DNA of 29,623 bases, taken from assembly GCA_002297815.1 (NCBI GenBank), contig DBKH01000016.1, forward strand, positions 1-29,623. Reading direction: 5' to 3'. Every line of letters begins with the position of its first letter. Position 1 is the first letter of the stretch. The translations under genes and the position numbers were made by a program. The notes below the pieces were generated by a model. That model worked only from the letters and a program-made list of their open reading frames with translations, was not told where the DNA came from and ran no database searches. Shown here piece after piece: positions 22,414-29,324 of this stretch. Source of the stretch: Bacteroidales bacterium UBA755 (GTDB taxonomy: Bacteria; Bacteroidota; Bacteroidia; Bacteroidales; UBA932).

Positions 22414-23631
22414 ATGGCTTACAACTACGATATTATCACCTCATTACGTGAAGTCTTTGAAGAAGACGAATCGGGTAAGTATACCAACTGCGCCCTCATT
22501 TTCGCCTACAACGGAACAGGCAAGACTCGGTTATCTTATGACTTTGCTCACTATGGTCGAGAAGAGGGTGCCTCCCAGCATACACTATACTACAACGCAT
22601 ATACAGAAGATCTCTTCACTTGGGATAATGATCTTGAGAACAATACCGATCACCACCTGATAATCAATCAGGATTCGGCTTTAATCCAAGGTCTGGCAGG
22701 CTTCAATTTTAGTGAACCGTTACGTAAGTACCTTCAAGTCTTTACTGATATAGATTTTGATTTTCATTACGATAGCGAGAATCCTGATCTTCCTGACTAT
22801 GTGGTTTTCAGTAAAACCTTGAATGACGAAACGTTCGAGAATATTAAAATCTCGCGTGGAGAAGAGAGGTTATTCGTATGGTGCTTTTTCCGCTGTATAG
22901 TTGACCAAGTACTTGGAGGGAACAGCGCCTATAAAGGGATTGAGTACATCTACATTGATGACCCTATGTCGTCTCTTGACGACAACAATGTAATTACTTT
23001 TGCAGCTCAACTTTATAATGTTATTCGTGATAGTCTCAGGAATGAGAGAAGGGTGATAAACAGCGGAATCGGTGAATTGAAACGAATAAAGTTCGTTATT
23101 TCTACCCACCACGCCCTATTCTTCCATGTTATGATACATGGTCTGAGCAATGATTCAAAGCTTGGACAGTTTTACCTGCATAGGGCTAAAGACTCTGATG
23201 AAGTAATCCTCAAGAGCATGAGCGACAAAACGCCATTCTATTATAACGTTGCCATGATGAGTGAAATTCAAGAAGCTATCTTCAATGACAGGCTCTATAC
23301 TTATCATTTCACCATAATGCGAAGTGTAATGGAGAAGATTGCAGAATTCTTTGGACATCGGGATTATCGTTATATTCTTGACGGCATTAACTACAAAGGA
23401 AATGACTTCGACGAACTATCTTTCAGTAAAGGGGAACTTGTTGACCTGTATTCGCGAATAGTCAACGTCTTTTCTCATCAGGGTCAGTTCTTTTCACCTA
23501 CACTTATGAACGAGGATAATAAAGACTCTATCAAGACGTTATTCTATCATATCAAGAAGAAATACCATTTTGTGCTGCCAGATTTGACGGATGCTCGTAG
23601 TGAAAGGGAGATACATACTTCTGGCAGATAA
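22414..23631 (+). CDS. ABC-type ATPase resembling anticodon nuclease PrrC, within the hsd operon
   Basis: 405 residues. The N-terminal part (about 1-270) is an ABC/AAA_13-type ATPase: Walker A-like IFAYNGTGKTRLS (29-41), a signature-like ISRGEERL (146-153), Walker B YIYIDDPMSSLDDNN (178-192) and a switch histidine in STHH (230-233). The C-terminal part (about 275-405) carries R303-x3-E307 in MRSVMEKIAEFFG and His355 in RIVNVFSHQG. E. coli PrrC (396 residues) has its anticodon nuclease triad at Arg320, Glu324 and His356 and also sits inside a type I hsd locus next to hsdS. Length, gene position, motif order and the R-x3-E then SH pattern therefore all point to a PrrC/RloC-like tRNA nuclease. 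The E-to-H spacing is longer here (48 versus 32), so the assignment is an inference. The start is 9 nt after the hsdS stop and the gene is more AT-rich than hsdM. The alternative is another ABC-type accessory ATPase of unknown activity. Confidence 0.75.
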   Translation: MAYNYDIITSLREVFEEDESGKYTNCALIFAYNGTGKTRLSYDFAHYGREEGASQHTLYYNAYTEDLFTWDNDLENNTDHHLIINQDSALIQGLAGFNFSEPLRKYLQVFTDIDFDFHYDSENPDLPDYVVFSKTLNDETFENIKISRGEERLFVWCFFRCIVDQVLGGNSAYKGIEYIYIDDPMSSLDDNNVITFAAQLYNVIRDSLRNERRVINSGIGELKRIKFVISTHHALFFHVMIHGLSNDSKLGQFYLHRAKDSDEVILKSMSDKTPFYYNVAMMSEIQEAIFNDRLYTYHFTIMRSVMEKIAEFFGHRDYRYILDGINYKGNDFDELSFSKGELVDLYSRIVNVFSHQGQFFSPTLMNEDNKDSIKTLFYHIKKKYHFVLPDLTDARSEREIHTSGR

Positions 23632-23667
23632 TTAAAAGCCAATAATAAAACAAAAAAGACATAGAAA

Positions 23668-25284
23668 ATGGAAAATACGGCGAAAACCCCGCTGACCAAG
23701 CAAGAACGTGAGCAGCTTTTCAGAGCTCTTTGGAATGTTGCCGACATCCTTCGAGGAGCTATGACGGCCGACAACTTTCGCGACTATATGCTCTCGCTTC
23801 TCTTCTACCGCTACATCAGCGCCCGCTACGAATCAGCCGCCCGCCTTGAATTGGGGAGAGACCTTCCAGAAGATAAGCCCTTGTACGAGTGGTACGAAGA
23901 GAACGCTGCGGACATCCCGGAATTCGAGGATATGATGCTCAAGAGCACGCATTATATCATCAAGCCCCAGTACCTCTGGAGCGCAATCTATGAACTGGCC
24001 CGCACCCAGGACGATTCCCTCCTGACCGAGCTCAAAGACAGTTTCCGCCACATTGAGGAGGAATCATTCAAAGGTGCCTTCAAGGGGCTCTTTTCCGAGA
24101 TCAATCTTGATAGCGAGAAGCTTGGTAAGGACCGCACTGCACGGAATAAGATGATGTGCAATATTATCGCCAAGCTGGAAGAGAAACTGATCGAATTTGA
24201 TGAGCGTGGAGACATCCTCGGCGATGCTTACGAGTATCTCATCGGTCAATTTGCCGCGGGTAGCGGAAAAAAAGCGGGCGAGTTCTATACTCCTCAGCAA
24301 GTGAGTACCATCCTCTCCCGCATCGTCACGCTTGACTGCCAAGACCCGACAACTGGCCACAAGAAAGAACTCTCCAGCGTGTTGGACTTTGCTTGCGGCT
24401 CCGGCTCCCTGCTTCTCAACGTGAACAACGAGATGAAAAAGCATAACGGGAAAATCGGTAAGGTCTATGGCCAGGAAAAGGAAGTAACCACCTTCAACCT
24501 CGCCCGGATGAATATGTTGCTTCACGGCCTGCACGACTCTGAGTTTGAGATCTTCCACGGTGATACTCTCACCAACGACTGGCCTCTGTTGAAAGACAGC
24601 AATCCCGTCAAGCCGGTGACATTCGACGCTGTTGTGGCCAATCCGCCGTTCAGCCTAAAATGGGAACCCGATGACGAAGTCTCCAAAGATCCCCGTTTCC
24701 AGAACTATGGCGTTGCGCCCAAGAGTGCAGCCGACTTCGCCTTTCTGTTGCACGGCTTTCACTATCTGAGCGACAGCGGCACGATGGCCATCATCCTGCC
24801 CCACGGTGTTCTGTTCCGTGGTGGGGCTGAGGCTGCCATCCGCCAGAAACTCATCACCGATGATAATATCGACTGTATCATCGGCCTTCCAAGCAATCTC
24901 TTCTACTCCACCGGCATTCCCGTCTGCATCATCGTGCTCAAGAAATGCCGAAAGACCGACGACGTCCTCTTTATCAATGCCGCAGAATACTACGACAAGG
25001 ATAAGAAACAGAATACCCTGTCGGAGGAGCATATTAGAAAAATAGTGGATACCTACCGTTTCCGTAAGGAGGAAGACCGTTACAGCCGCTGCGTCAGCGT
25101 CCGGGAAATCGTAGAGAACGACTACAACCTCAATATCACCCGCTACGTCTCTCTGGCGCAGGAAGAGGCGCAAATTGACCTCTCTGCCAATCAGGAGAAA
25201 CTCTCTGAGGTAGAGCGAACACTTGCTGATGCCAGGGCAAAATTCAACGGCTATCTCCGCGAACTTGGTCTGAAAGAGATTTGA
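23668..25284 (+). CDS. hsdM: Type I restriction-modification methyltransferase HsdM
   Basis: 538 residues. HsdM is the N6-adenine methyltransferase that, as M2S1, protects the host sites and recruits HsdR. The N-terminal HsdM_N domain (about 10-140) includes NVADILRGAMTADNFRDYML. The MTase domain has AAGSGKKAGEFYTPQQVS, the SAM-binding motif I LDFACGSGSLLLNV (239-252) and the catalytic motif IV ANPPFSLKW (324-332). The C-terminal helix (LAQEEAQIDLSANQEKLSEV) is for HsdS interaction. It starts 36 nt after the ATPase gene, and the order hsdR-hsdS-ATPase-hsdM keeps them in one likely operon. All motifs are intact, so the host genome should be methylated at a bipartite target. Confidence 0.97.
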   Translation: MENTAKTPLTKQEREQLFRALWNVADILRGAMTADNFRDYMLSLLFYRYISARYESAARLELGRDLPEDKPLYEWYEENAADIPEFEDMMLKSTHYIIKPQYLWSAIYELARTQDDSLLTELKDSFRHIEEESFKGAFKGLFSEINLDSEKLGKDRTARNKMMCNIIAKLEEKLIEFDERGDILGDAYEYLIGQFAAGSGKKAGEFYTPQQVSTILSRIVTLDCQDPTTGHKKELSSVLDFACGSGSLLLNVNNEMKKHNGKIGKVYGQEKEVTTFNLARMNMLLHGLHDSEFEIFHGDTLTNDWPLLKDSNPVKPVTFDAVVANPPFSLKWEPDDEVSKDPRFQNYGVAPKSAADFAFLLHGFHYLSDSGTMAIILPHGVLFRGGAEAAIRQKLITDDNIDCIIGLPSNLFYSTGIPVCIIVLKKCRKTDDVLFINAAEYYDKDKKQNTLSEEHIRKIVDTYRFRKEEDRYSRCVSVREIVENDYNLNITRYVSLAQEEAQIDLSANQEKLSEVERTLADARAKFNGYLRELGLKEI

Positions 25285-25306
25285 TGTTTTTATTATGCAG
25301 ATACAA

Positions 25307-25331
25307 TGCACAATAAGGCTTTATCTTTGCG
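25307..25331 (+). promoter_or_regulatory. Promoter of the DUF2130 gene with the motif shared with hsdR
   Basis: TGCACAATAAG (25307-25317), one variable base, then CTTTA, a variable base and CTTTGC, with -7 box TATCTTTG (25322-25329). Only two bases differ from the hsdR promoter over 24 positions, with identical spacing. A second promoter inside the cluster implies co-regulation and not simple read-through. Confidence 0.7.
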
Positions 25332-25374
25332 CCATCAGTGATATTAAGATTTAAACTATAAAAAACAAAATAAC

Positions 25375-26751
25375 ATGAAAGAACTCAGATGTCCCAAGTG
25401 CGGAAACGTTTTTTCCGTAGACGAAGCCGACTACGCTTCCATCGTTTCACAGGTCAAGAACGCCGAATTCAACGACGAGCTTGCCCGTCGTATTGAGGAG
25501 TTGCACAAGCAGCACGAAGCCGAGCAGAAGGCTCGTGAAGCCCTCTCCGGACAGGCTCATCAGAAAGAACTGACCGTCAAAGACAAAACCATCAGCGAGA
25601 AGGACAGTGAGATTCTCCGTCTCAAAGACCAGCTTGCTGCTATGAGCGAGAAACGCGACCTAGAGATGAATGCCGCCGTCACGGAAAAAGACCGGGAGAT
25701 TGCCGCGCTCAAGGCTACCATTGACCAGGACGCCCAGGCTCTGGAGATTGCTTTGCTGAAAGAACGCCAGCAGGCGAAAGAAGCGACCCAGGCAAAGGAC
25801 GTGGAGATTGCAAACCTGAAGTCACAGGCCAAGCTTGTCGCCTCAGAAGCGGCACTCCGCGAAAAGAGTCTTCAGACAGAATATGAAGGCAAGTTGCAGG
25901 TCGTCAAATCCGAGGCCGCATCCCGTCTGCGCGTGGCAGAAGAAGAAGTCGAACGCCTCAAGGACTTCAAGACCCGCCTCTCCACCAAGATGGTGGGCGA
26001 GAGTCTGGAAGCCCACTGCAGCACAATCTTCAACGGAGAACTGCGACCGCTTTTCCCGGTGGCCTACTTCGAGAAGGACAATGATGCCTCAGCCGGCAGC
26101 AAGGGAGATTTTATCTTCCGGGACTATGATGGCGGCACGGAGTATATCTCCATTATGTTCGAGATGAAGAACGAGATGGATGAGACGGCCACCAAGCACA
26201 AGAACGAGGACTTCTTCCGGAAGCTCGATGCAGATCGTACCGCCAAAGGCTGCGAGTATGCCGTGCTGGTATCCCTCCTGGAGCCCGATAACGAACTGTA
26301 CAACGGCGGTATCGTGGATGTGTCACACCGCTATCCCAAGATGTACGTCATCCGGCCCCAGTTCTTCAAGGCTATGATCACCCTACTGGTGAATGCGGCC
26401 AAGAAGAGCATCGACTACCAGCACCAGCTGGCTATCGCCCGCAGCCAATCCATCGACGTTACCAACTTTGAAGGCCAGCTCAATGCCTTTAAGGACGCTT
26501 TCGGACGCAACTATCGCCTAGCCAGCGAGAAGTTCAAGACCGCCATCGATGAGATTGACAAATCCATTGCCCATCTCCAGGAGATCAAGGATGCCCTAAT
26601 TGGTTCCGAGAACAACCTCCGTCTGGCTAACGACAAAGCCGACAACCTCACCATCAAGCGCCTCACCCGTGGCAACCCCACGATGAAGGCCAAGTTTGAT
26701 GAGGCCCGCAAGAAAGCGGAGACGGAAGCTCCTGAAATCAAGGAGTCTTAA
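25375..26751 (+). CDS. DUF2130 protein: coiled coil plus PD-(D/E)XK-like domain
   Basis: 458 residues. It begins MKELRCPKCGNVFSVDEADY, with one CxxC pair (Cys6, Cys9), followed by a long charged coiled coil (about 35-200). The central DUF2130 domain begins FKTRLSTKMVGESLEAHCST. It has D245 in GSKGDFIFRD and E263-x-K265 in SIMFEMKNE, an arrangement like the PD-(D/E)XK nuclease core. A further helical region (about 350-440) ends in KRLTRGNPTMKAKFDEA. The architecture is reminiscent of RmuC-like coiled-coil nucleases. Function is not established in my knowledge. Its promoter copies that of hsdR, which ties it to the restriction locus. It is convergent with the 73-residue gene, stop to stop only 10 nt apart. 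Confidence 0.85.
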   Translation: MKELRCPKCGNVFSVDEADYASIVSQVKNAEFNDELARRIEELHKQHEAEQKAREALSGQAHQKELTVKDKTISEKDSEILRLKDQLAAMSEKRDLEMNAAVTEKDREIAALKATIDQDAQALEIALLKERQQAKEATQAKDVEIANLKSQAKLVASEAALREKSLQTEYEGKLQVVKSEAASRLRVAEEEVERLKDFKTRLSTKMVGESLEAHCSTIFNGELRPLFPVAYFEKDNDASAGSKGDFIFRDYDGGTEYISIMFEMKNEMDETATKHKNEDFFRKLDADRTAKGCEYAVLVSLLEPDNELYNGGIVDVSHRYPKMYVIRPQFFKAMITLLVNAAKKSIDYQHQLAIARSQSIDVTNFEGQLNAFKDAFGRNYRLASEKFKTAIDEIDKSIAHLQEIKDALIGSENNLRLANDKADNLTIKRLTRGNPTMKAKFDEARKKAETEAPEIKES

Positions 26752-26761
26752 GGAGCGCGGG

Positions 26762-26983
26762 TTAATACTTGGGGACGTAATTGGCCTTTCTCACGAGTGC
26801 GTCTTCAAGAATGGCTTCCACGAAGTCATCGGCAGCAAGGTTCAGGGTCGTTTCCTGGTCCTTGCTTTCATATTCAAACTTCACCTCGCAAATCTTGACC
26901 TGTCCCCAATGGCGGGACACCATCCATCCGTCTTCAAAGGGGAAGATGACATCAGTACCAGGCTCTGGACTATCCGGCAACAT
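26762..26983 (-). CDS. 73-residue acidic protein downstream of fic
   Basis: Small protein starting MLPDSPEPGTDVIFPFEDGW, then MVSRHWGQVKICEVKFEYES and ending with AADDFVEAILEDALVRKANY and VPKY. It starts 15 nt after the fic stop on the same strand, so both share a transcript. The composition is acidic, with no signal peptide, membrane segment or helix-turn-helix. I do not recognise the family. Being tightly linked to a Fic gene, it could be a modulator or a separate small protein; the known Fic antitoxin motif is already inside the Fic protein itself (class II type), so an antitoxin role is not required. Confidence 0.6.
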   Translation of the reverse strand: MLPDSPEPGTDVIFPFEDGWMVSRHWGQVKICEVKFEYESKDQETTLNLAADDFVEAILEDALVRKANYVPKY

Positions 26984-26998
26984 AGAGCTATAGGAGGA

Positions 26999-28045
26999 TT
27001 ATTTCTTTACATAGGCCGTAGCCCTGCCGGTTCCTGTCTTCTCGATGTAACCGGCGGCAAGAAGGTCGAACAGAGTGCGCTCGATGGTGGTGAGGCTAAT
27101 GTCCGGGCAGGTCTGGGATATCTCCTTCTTGGTGATCTTGCCAGGAGTGCGCTCGATGATGGCCTTGATGCGCTCAGGCTTGGATACCTTGCGATAACGA
27201 AGGTGTTCAACACGGTTCTCGAATTCATTATAAGCCTTAACCACGACCCCAAGCATGTACTTGAGGAAGGGAAGATAGTTGTTTCCGTCCTCGTGCCAGT
27301 CCTGGGAACTGGCCTGCAGCGCTTCATAATAGGAGTCCTTGCTCTTCTCGATGAGCATCTCGATACTGATGTACTTGCCCACAATGAATCCGGTGCGGTA
27401 CAGGAGGAGAAGCGTCAGAAGGCGACTCATGCGGCCGTTTCCGTCATTGAACGGGTGGATGCAGAGGAAGTCCAGGATGAATATCGGCATCAGGATCAGA
27501 GGATTATAGGTAGCAGCCTCGATGGCATCATTGTATCTGGTGCAGAGGTTCAGCATGGCATTGGCCGTCTGGAAGGCAGGGACTGGGCGGAAGCGGACTG
27601 TTTCCGTGCCGTCGGCGTGCTTCTCTGCAATGATGTTGTCCGAGTTTTTATATACACCACCTACGGCGCTGCTGCTGAAAGAATAGAGGTCCCGGTGCAA
27701 TTGGAGGATGTTGTTTGGGCGCGGGGCGATGTATTCGTAGGATTCGTGGATGGTGGCCAGCACGTCGCGGTAGCCGGAGATTTCTTCCTCGTTCCGGTTT
27801 CGGGGCTGGACCTTTTCTTGAACGATGGCTTTTAGACGCTCGTCAGAGGTATAGATGCCCTCGATGCGGTTGGATGCGTCGGTACTCTGGATTTTGGCGA
27901 CATCCAGCAGGGCTGTGAGCACATCAGGCTCGGCCTCGATGAAAAGTTCCTGGCGGCCGCGGCATTCGTGGAGGCGGGTCAGCAGAGCCACTACCTCCGG
28001 CGTGAGAAGTTCTTTGGGGCGGTTTATGAAATCAAATTCGTGCAT
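26999..28045 (-). CDS. Fic family protein (AMP/NMP transferase) with winged helix
   Basis: 348 residues. The catalytic Fic loop is HPFNDGNGRMSRL (197-209), a full match to HPFxDGNGR, so AMPylation or related NMP transfer activity is expected. An inhibitory helix motif SNRIEG (58-63) in the N-terminal domain fits the class II autoinhibited type ([S/T]xxxE[G/N]). The C-terminal part (about 285-348, KPERIKAIIERTPGKITKKE then LTTIERTLFDLLAAGYIEKT) looks like a winged-helix DNA-binding domain, suggesting autoregulation. Just upstream (28077-28133) are strong palindromic repeats. Typical of Bacteroidetes Fic proteins carried in accessory regions. The ATG at 28045 matches the usual start of this type. 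Confidence 0.93.
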   Translation of the reverse strand: MHEFDFINRPKELLTPEVVALLTRLHECRGRQELFIEAEPDVLTALLDVAKIQSTDASNRIEGIYTSDERLKAIVQEKVQPRNRNEEEISGYRDVLATIHESYEYIAPRPNNILQLHRDLYSFSSSAVGGVYKNSDNIIAEKHADGTETVRFRPVPAFQTANAMLNLCTRYNDAIEAATYNPLILMPIFILDFLCIHPFNDGNGRMSRLLTLLLLYRTGFIVGKYISIEMLIEKSKDSYYEALQASSQDWHEDGNNYLPFLKYMLGVVVKAYNEFENRVEHLRYRKVSKPERIKAIIERTPGKITKKEISQTCPDISLTTIERTLFDLLAAGYIEKTGTGRATAYVKK

Positions 28046-28065
28046 AGCGCGTATAGTTTACAGGG

Positions 28066-28133
28066 CTAAGATAGTGTTTTTCTGCCTCAAAAACGAATTT
28101 TCTGCATCAAGACAAGAAAAATGATGCAGAAAA
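28066..28133 (-). promoter_or_regulatory. Operator array and -7 box upstream of fic
   Basis: A perfect inverted repeat TTTTCTGCATCA (28098-28109) and TGATGCAGAAAA (28122-28133), with a 12-nt spacer, is followed by a third half site TTTTTCTGCCTCA (28077-28089) 20 bp from the first. On the minus strand TATCTTAG (28073-28066) is close to the -7 consensus, so the half sites cover the promoter of fic. This suggests autoregulation by the Fic winged helix or by another repressor. Confidence 0.7.
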
Positions 28134-28150
28134 CAACCGAATGAGGTAGA

Positions 28151-28330
28151 TCACTTGAAGTAATCGTATTTGTCGGTCAGTCTCTCGACGACTTTGAGGG
28201 AGTCTGCCTTTATGTAATTCTTCAGTATCGCAGGCGATGTGTGGCCAGTGACCTTCATAATGTCGTTCAGGTCCACGCTAGCCAAGTACATCATGTTGCT
28301 CTGGAGCATCGGACCGTGTGGGTATGATGA
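28151..28330 (-). pseudogene. Tyrosine recombinase (integrase) C-terminal remnant
   Basis: The minus strand encodes SNMMYLASVDLNDIMKVTGH, then TSPAILKNYIKADSLKVVER and LTDKYDYFK before a stop at 28151. This matches the end of Bacteroidetes tyrosine recombinases: the VTGHTS box and the catalytic tyrosine of LKNYIK. Only about 55 residues remain; the HxxR box before it is lost (HGPML) and no N-terminus is seen, so it cannot be active. Upstream, another frame (28320-28420) reads LLETAKGGTPKKEMVENYKL but does not connect clearly. It marks an old integration event at the edge of the accessory region. Confidence 0.75.
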
Positions 28331-28422
28331 GTTTGTAATTCTCCACCATCTCTTTTTTAGGAGTACCGCCCTTGGCTGTTTCGAGTAGCGTAATAATGAT
28401 GCTGCGAGTCGTGGACTGAAAT

Positions 28423-29050
28423 TTAAGCCTCTGCCCAGCCGCCAAGGGTTTTGTTTTCAGATGAGAAGTTTATACCTAACTTGATTATCTGCTTGCCGCT
28501 GGCGAAGAATGGTTTGTCGTAAGACTTCTCCTCGATTTGTTTCAGGGCCGTTTCGTTGGATTTATTCTTCTTTAATTCAATGATATAGATATATTTATCC
28601 GTGTCAAATACAATGTCTATCCTGCCGTTGGATGTCTGGTATTCGGTCCTCACGTAAAGCCCCAACATTTTCAGCATTATAGACATTACGTTCTGGAAGT
28701 ACAACTCCAGATCGCCCTGAATCATATAGCTGTTTCCTGCTGAAAATGCAGTGAGATGATTCATGAAAGCCTTGGTGTTGCCATTGCTGATATCCCTAAC
28801 GAATAGATATACTGAAAGTTCGCCTTCTATCAATGCTGGGGAGAACAACTGGCTGAGAGAATGTATGAAGCCACGCTTGACTTCCTCGTTAGGGTAGTCA
28901 TGGTTGTATGTGAAATAATCAGGATTAAAATCCTTGATGGTCAGATATCCCGCCTGATACATTAATGTTATCGGGGCCGGGCTCACATAGTTCGATCCCG
29001 TCTGAGTTTCCACCGAAACGTCATTTCTTGAAATATAGTCGAGTTTCCGG
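28423..29050 (-). pseudogene. PD-(D/E)XK nuclease half of an AAA-ATPase_like/DUF1703 gene, ATPase deleted
   Basis: The frame runs from about 29050 to the stop at 28423. It begins within the family at KLDYISRNDVSVET, then PITLMYQAGYLTIKDF, YPNEEVKRGFIHSLSQLFSP and a DUF1703-type PD-(D/E)XK domain, GRIDIVFDTDKYIYIIELKK, followed by ALKQIEEKSYDKPFFASGKQ. Asp, Glu and Lys of the catalytic core are all present. Intact members are about 500-600 residues with an N-terminal ATPase; here that whole part is missing. The sequence before the frame is a GTCCACC-type repeat instead. The first in-frame ATG at 29133 lies in unrelated sequence. An internal ATG (MYQAGYL) could still give a nuclease-domain fragment. 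Confidence 0.8.
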
Positions 29051-29054
29051 CGGA

Positions 29055-29085
29055 ATGGTGGTTTGGGTGGACAAAACGCAATGAG
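29055..29085 (-). repeat. GTCCACC repeat at the truncation point
   Basis: On the minus strand TTTTGTCCACCCAAACCACC resembles TTTTGTCCACCAAAATCACC at 11550-11531. It lies where the ATPase half of the neighbouring pseudogene is lost. Confidence 0.5.
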
Positions 29086-29133
29086 GTGCGAAGATAGGAG
29101 TTGCCGTGGTTGTAAACGTGCAAGTGGCGGCAA

Positions 29134-29324
29134 GTGACGAGTATGGGGACGTGCGAACGTGTTTCCGTCACGATGATTCTTGCGTGAAAATGTGTATATT
29201 TGTAAGTTTTTAGTGAGCGTTAAGGGATATGTCGGTACGGGTTGCCAGGAAGGTGGTCAGAGGTTGCCGGGCATATTCAAGCTATTGAATGACTTTTTGA
29301 AATTTATTAAAGTACACAAATACT
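29134..29324 (+). promoter_or_regulatory. Leader region of glyS with possible -7 box
   Basis: TATATTTG at 29195-29202 fits the -7 consensus; no clear -33 box is seen. Nothing else coding or structured was found before the glyS start; no T-box-like structure was recognised. Confidence 0.4.

Noticed and set aside
22414..23631. Reading the hsd-linked ATPase as a generic AAA ATPase or SMC-like protein
   Set aside because: The short length, lack of a long coiled coil or Zn hook, position within hsd and C-terminal R-x3-E...H pattern fit PrrC better, although the assignment is unproven.
26696..27835. A 379-codon plus-strand frame opposite fic
   Set aside because: It overlaps a clear Fic gene with intact HPFNDGNGR on the other strand and shows no recognisable domain.
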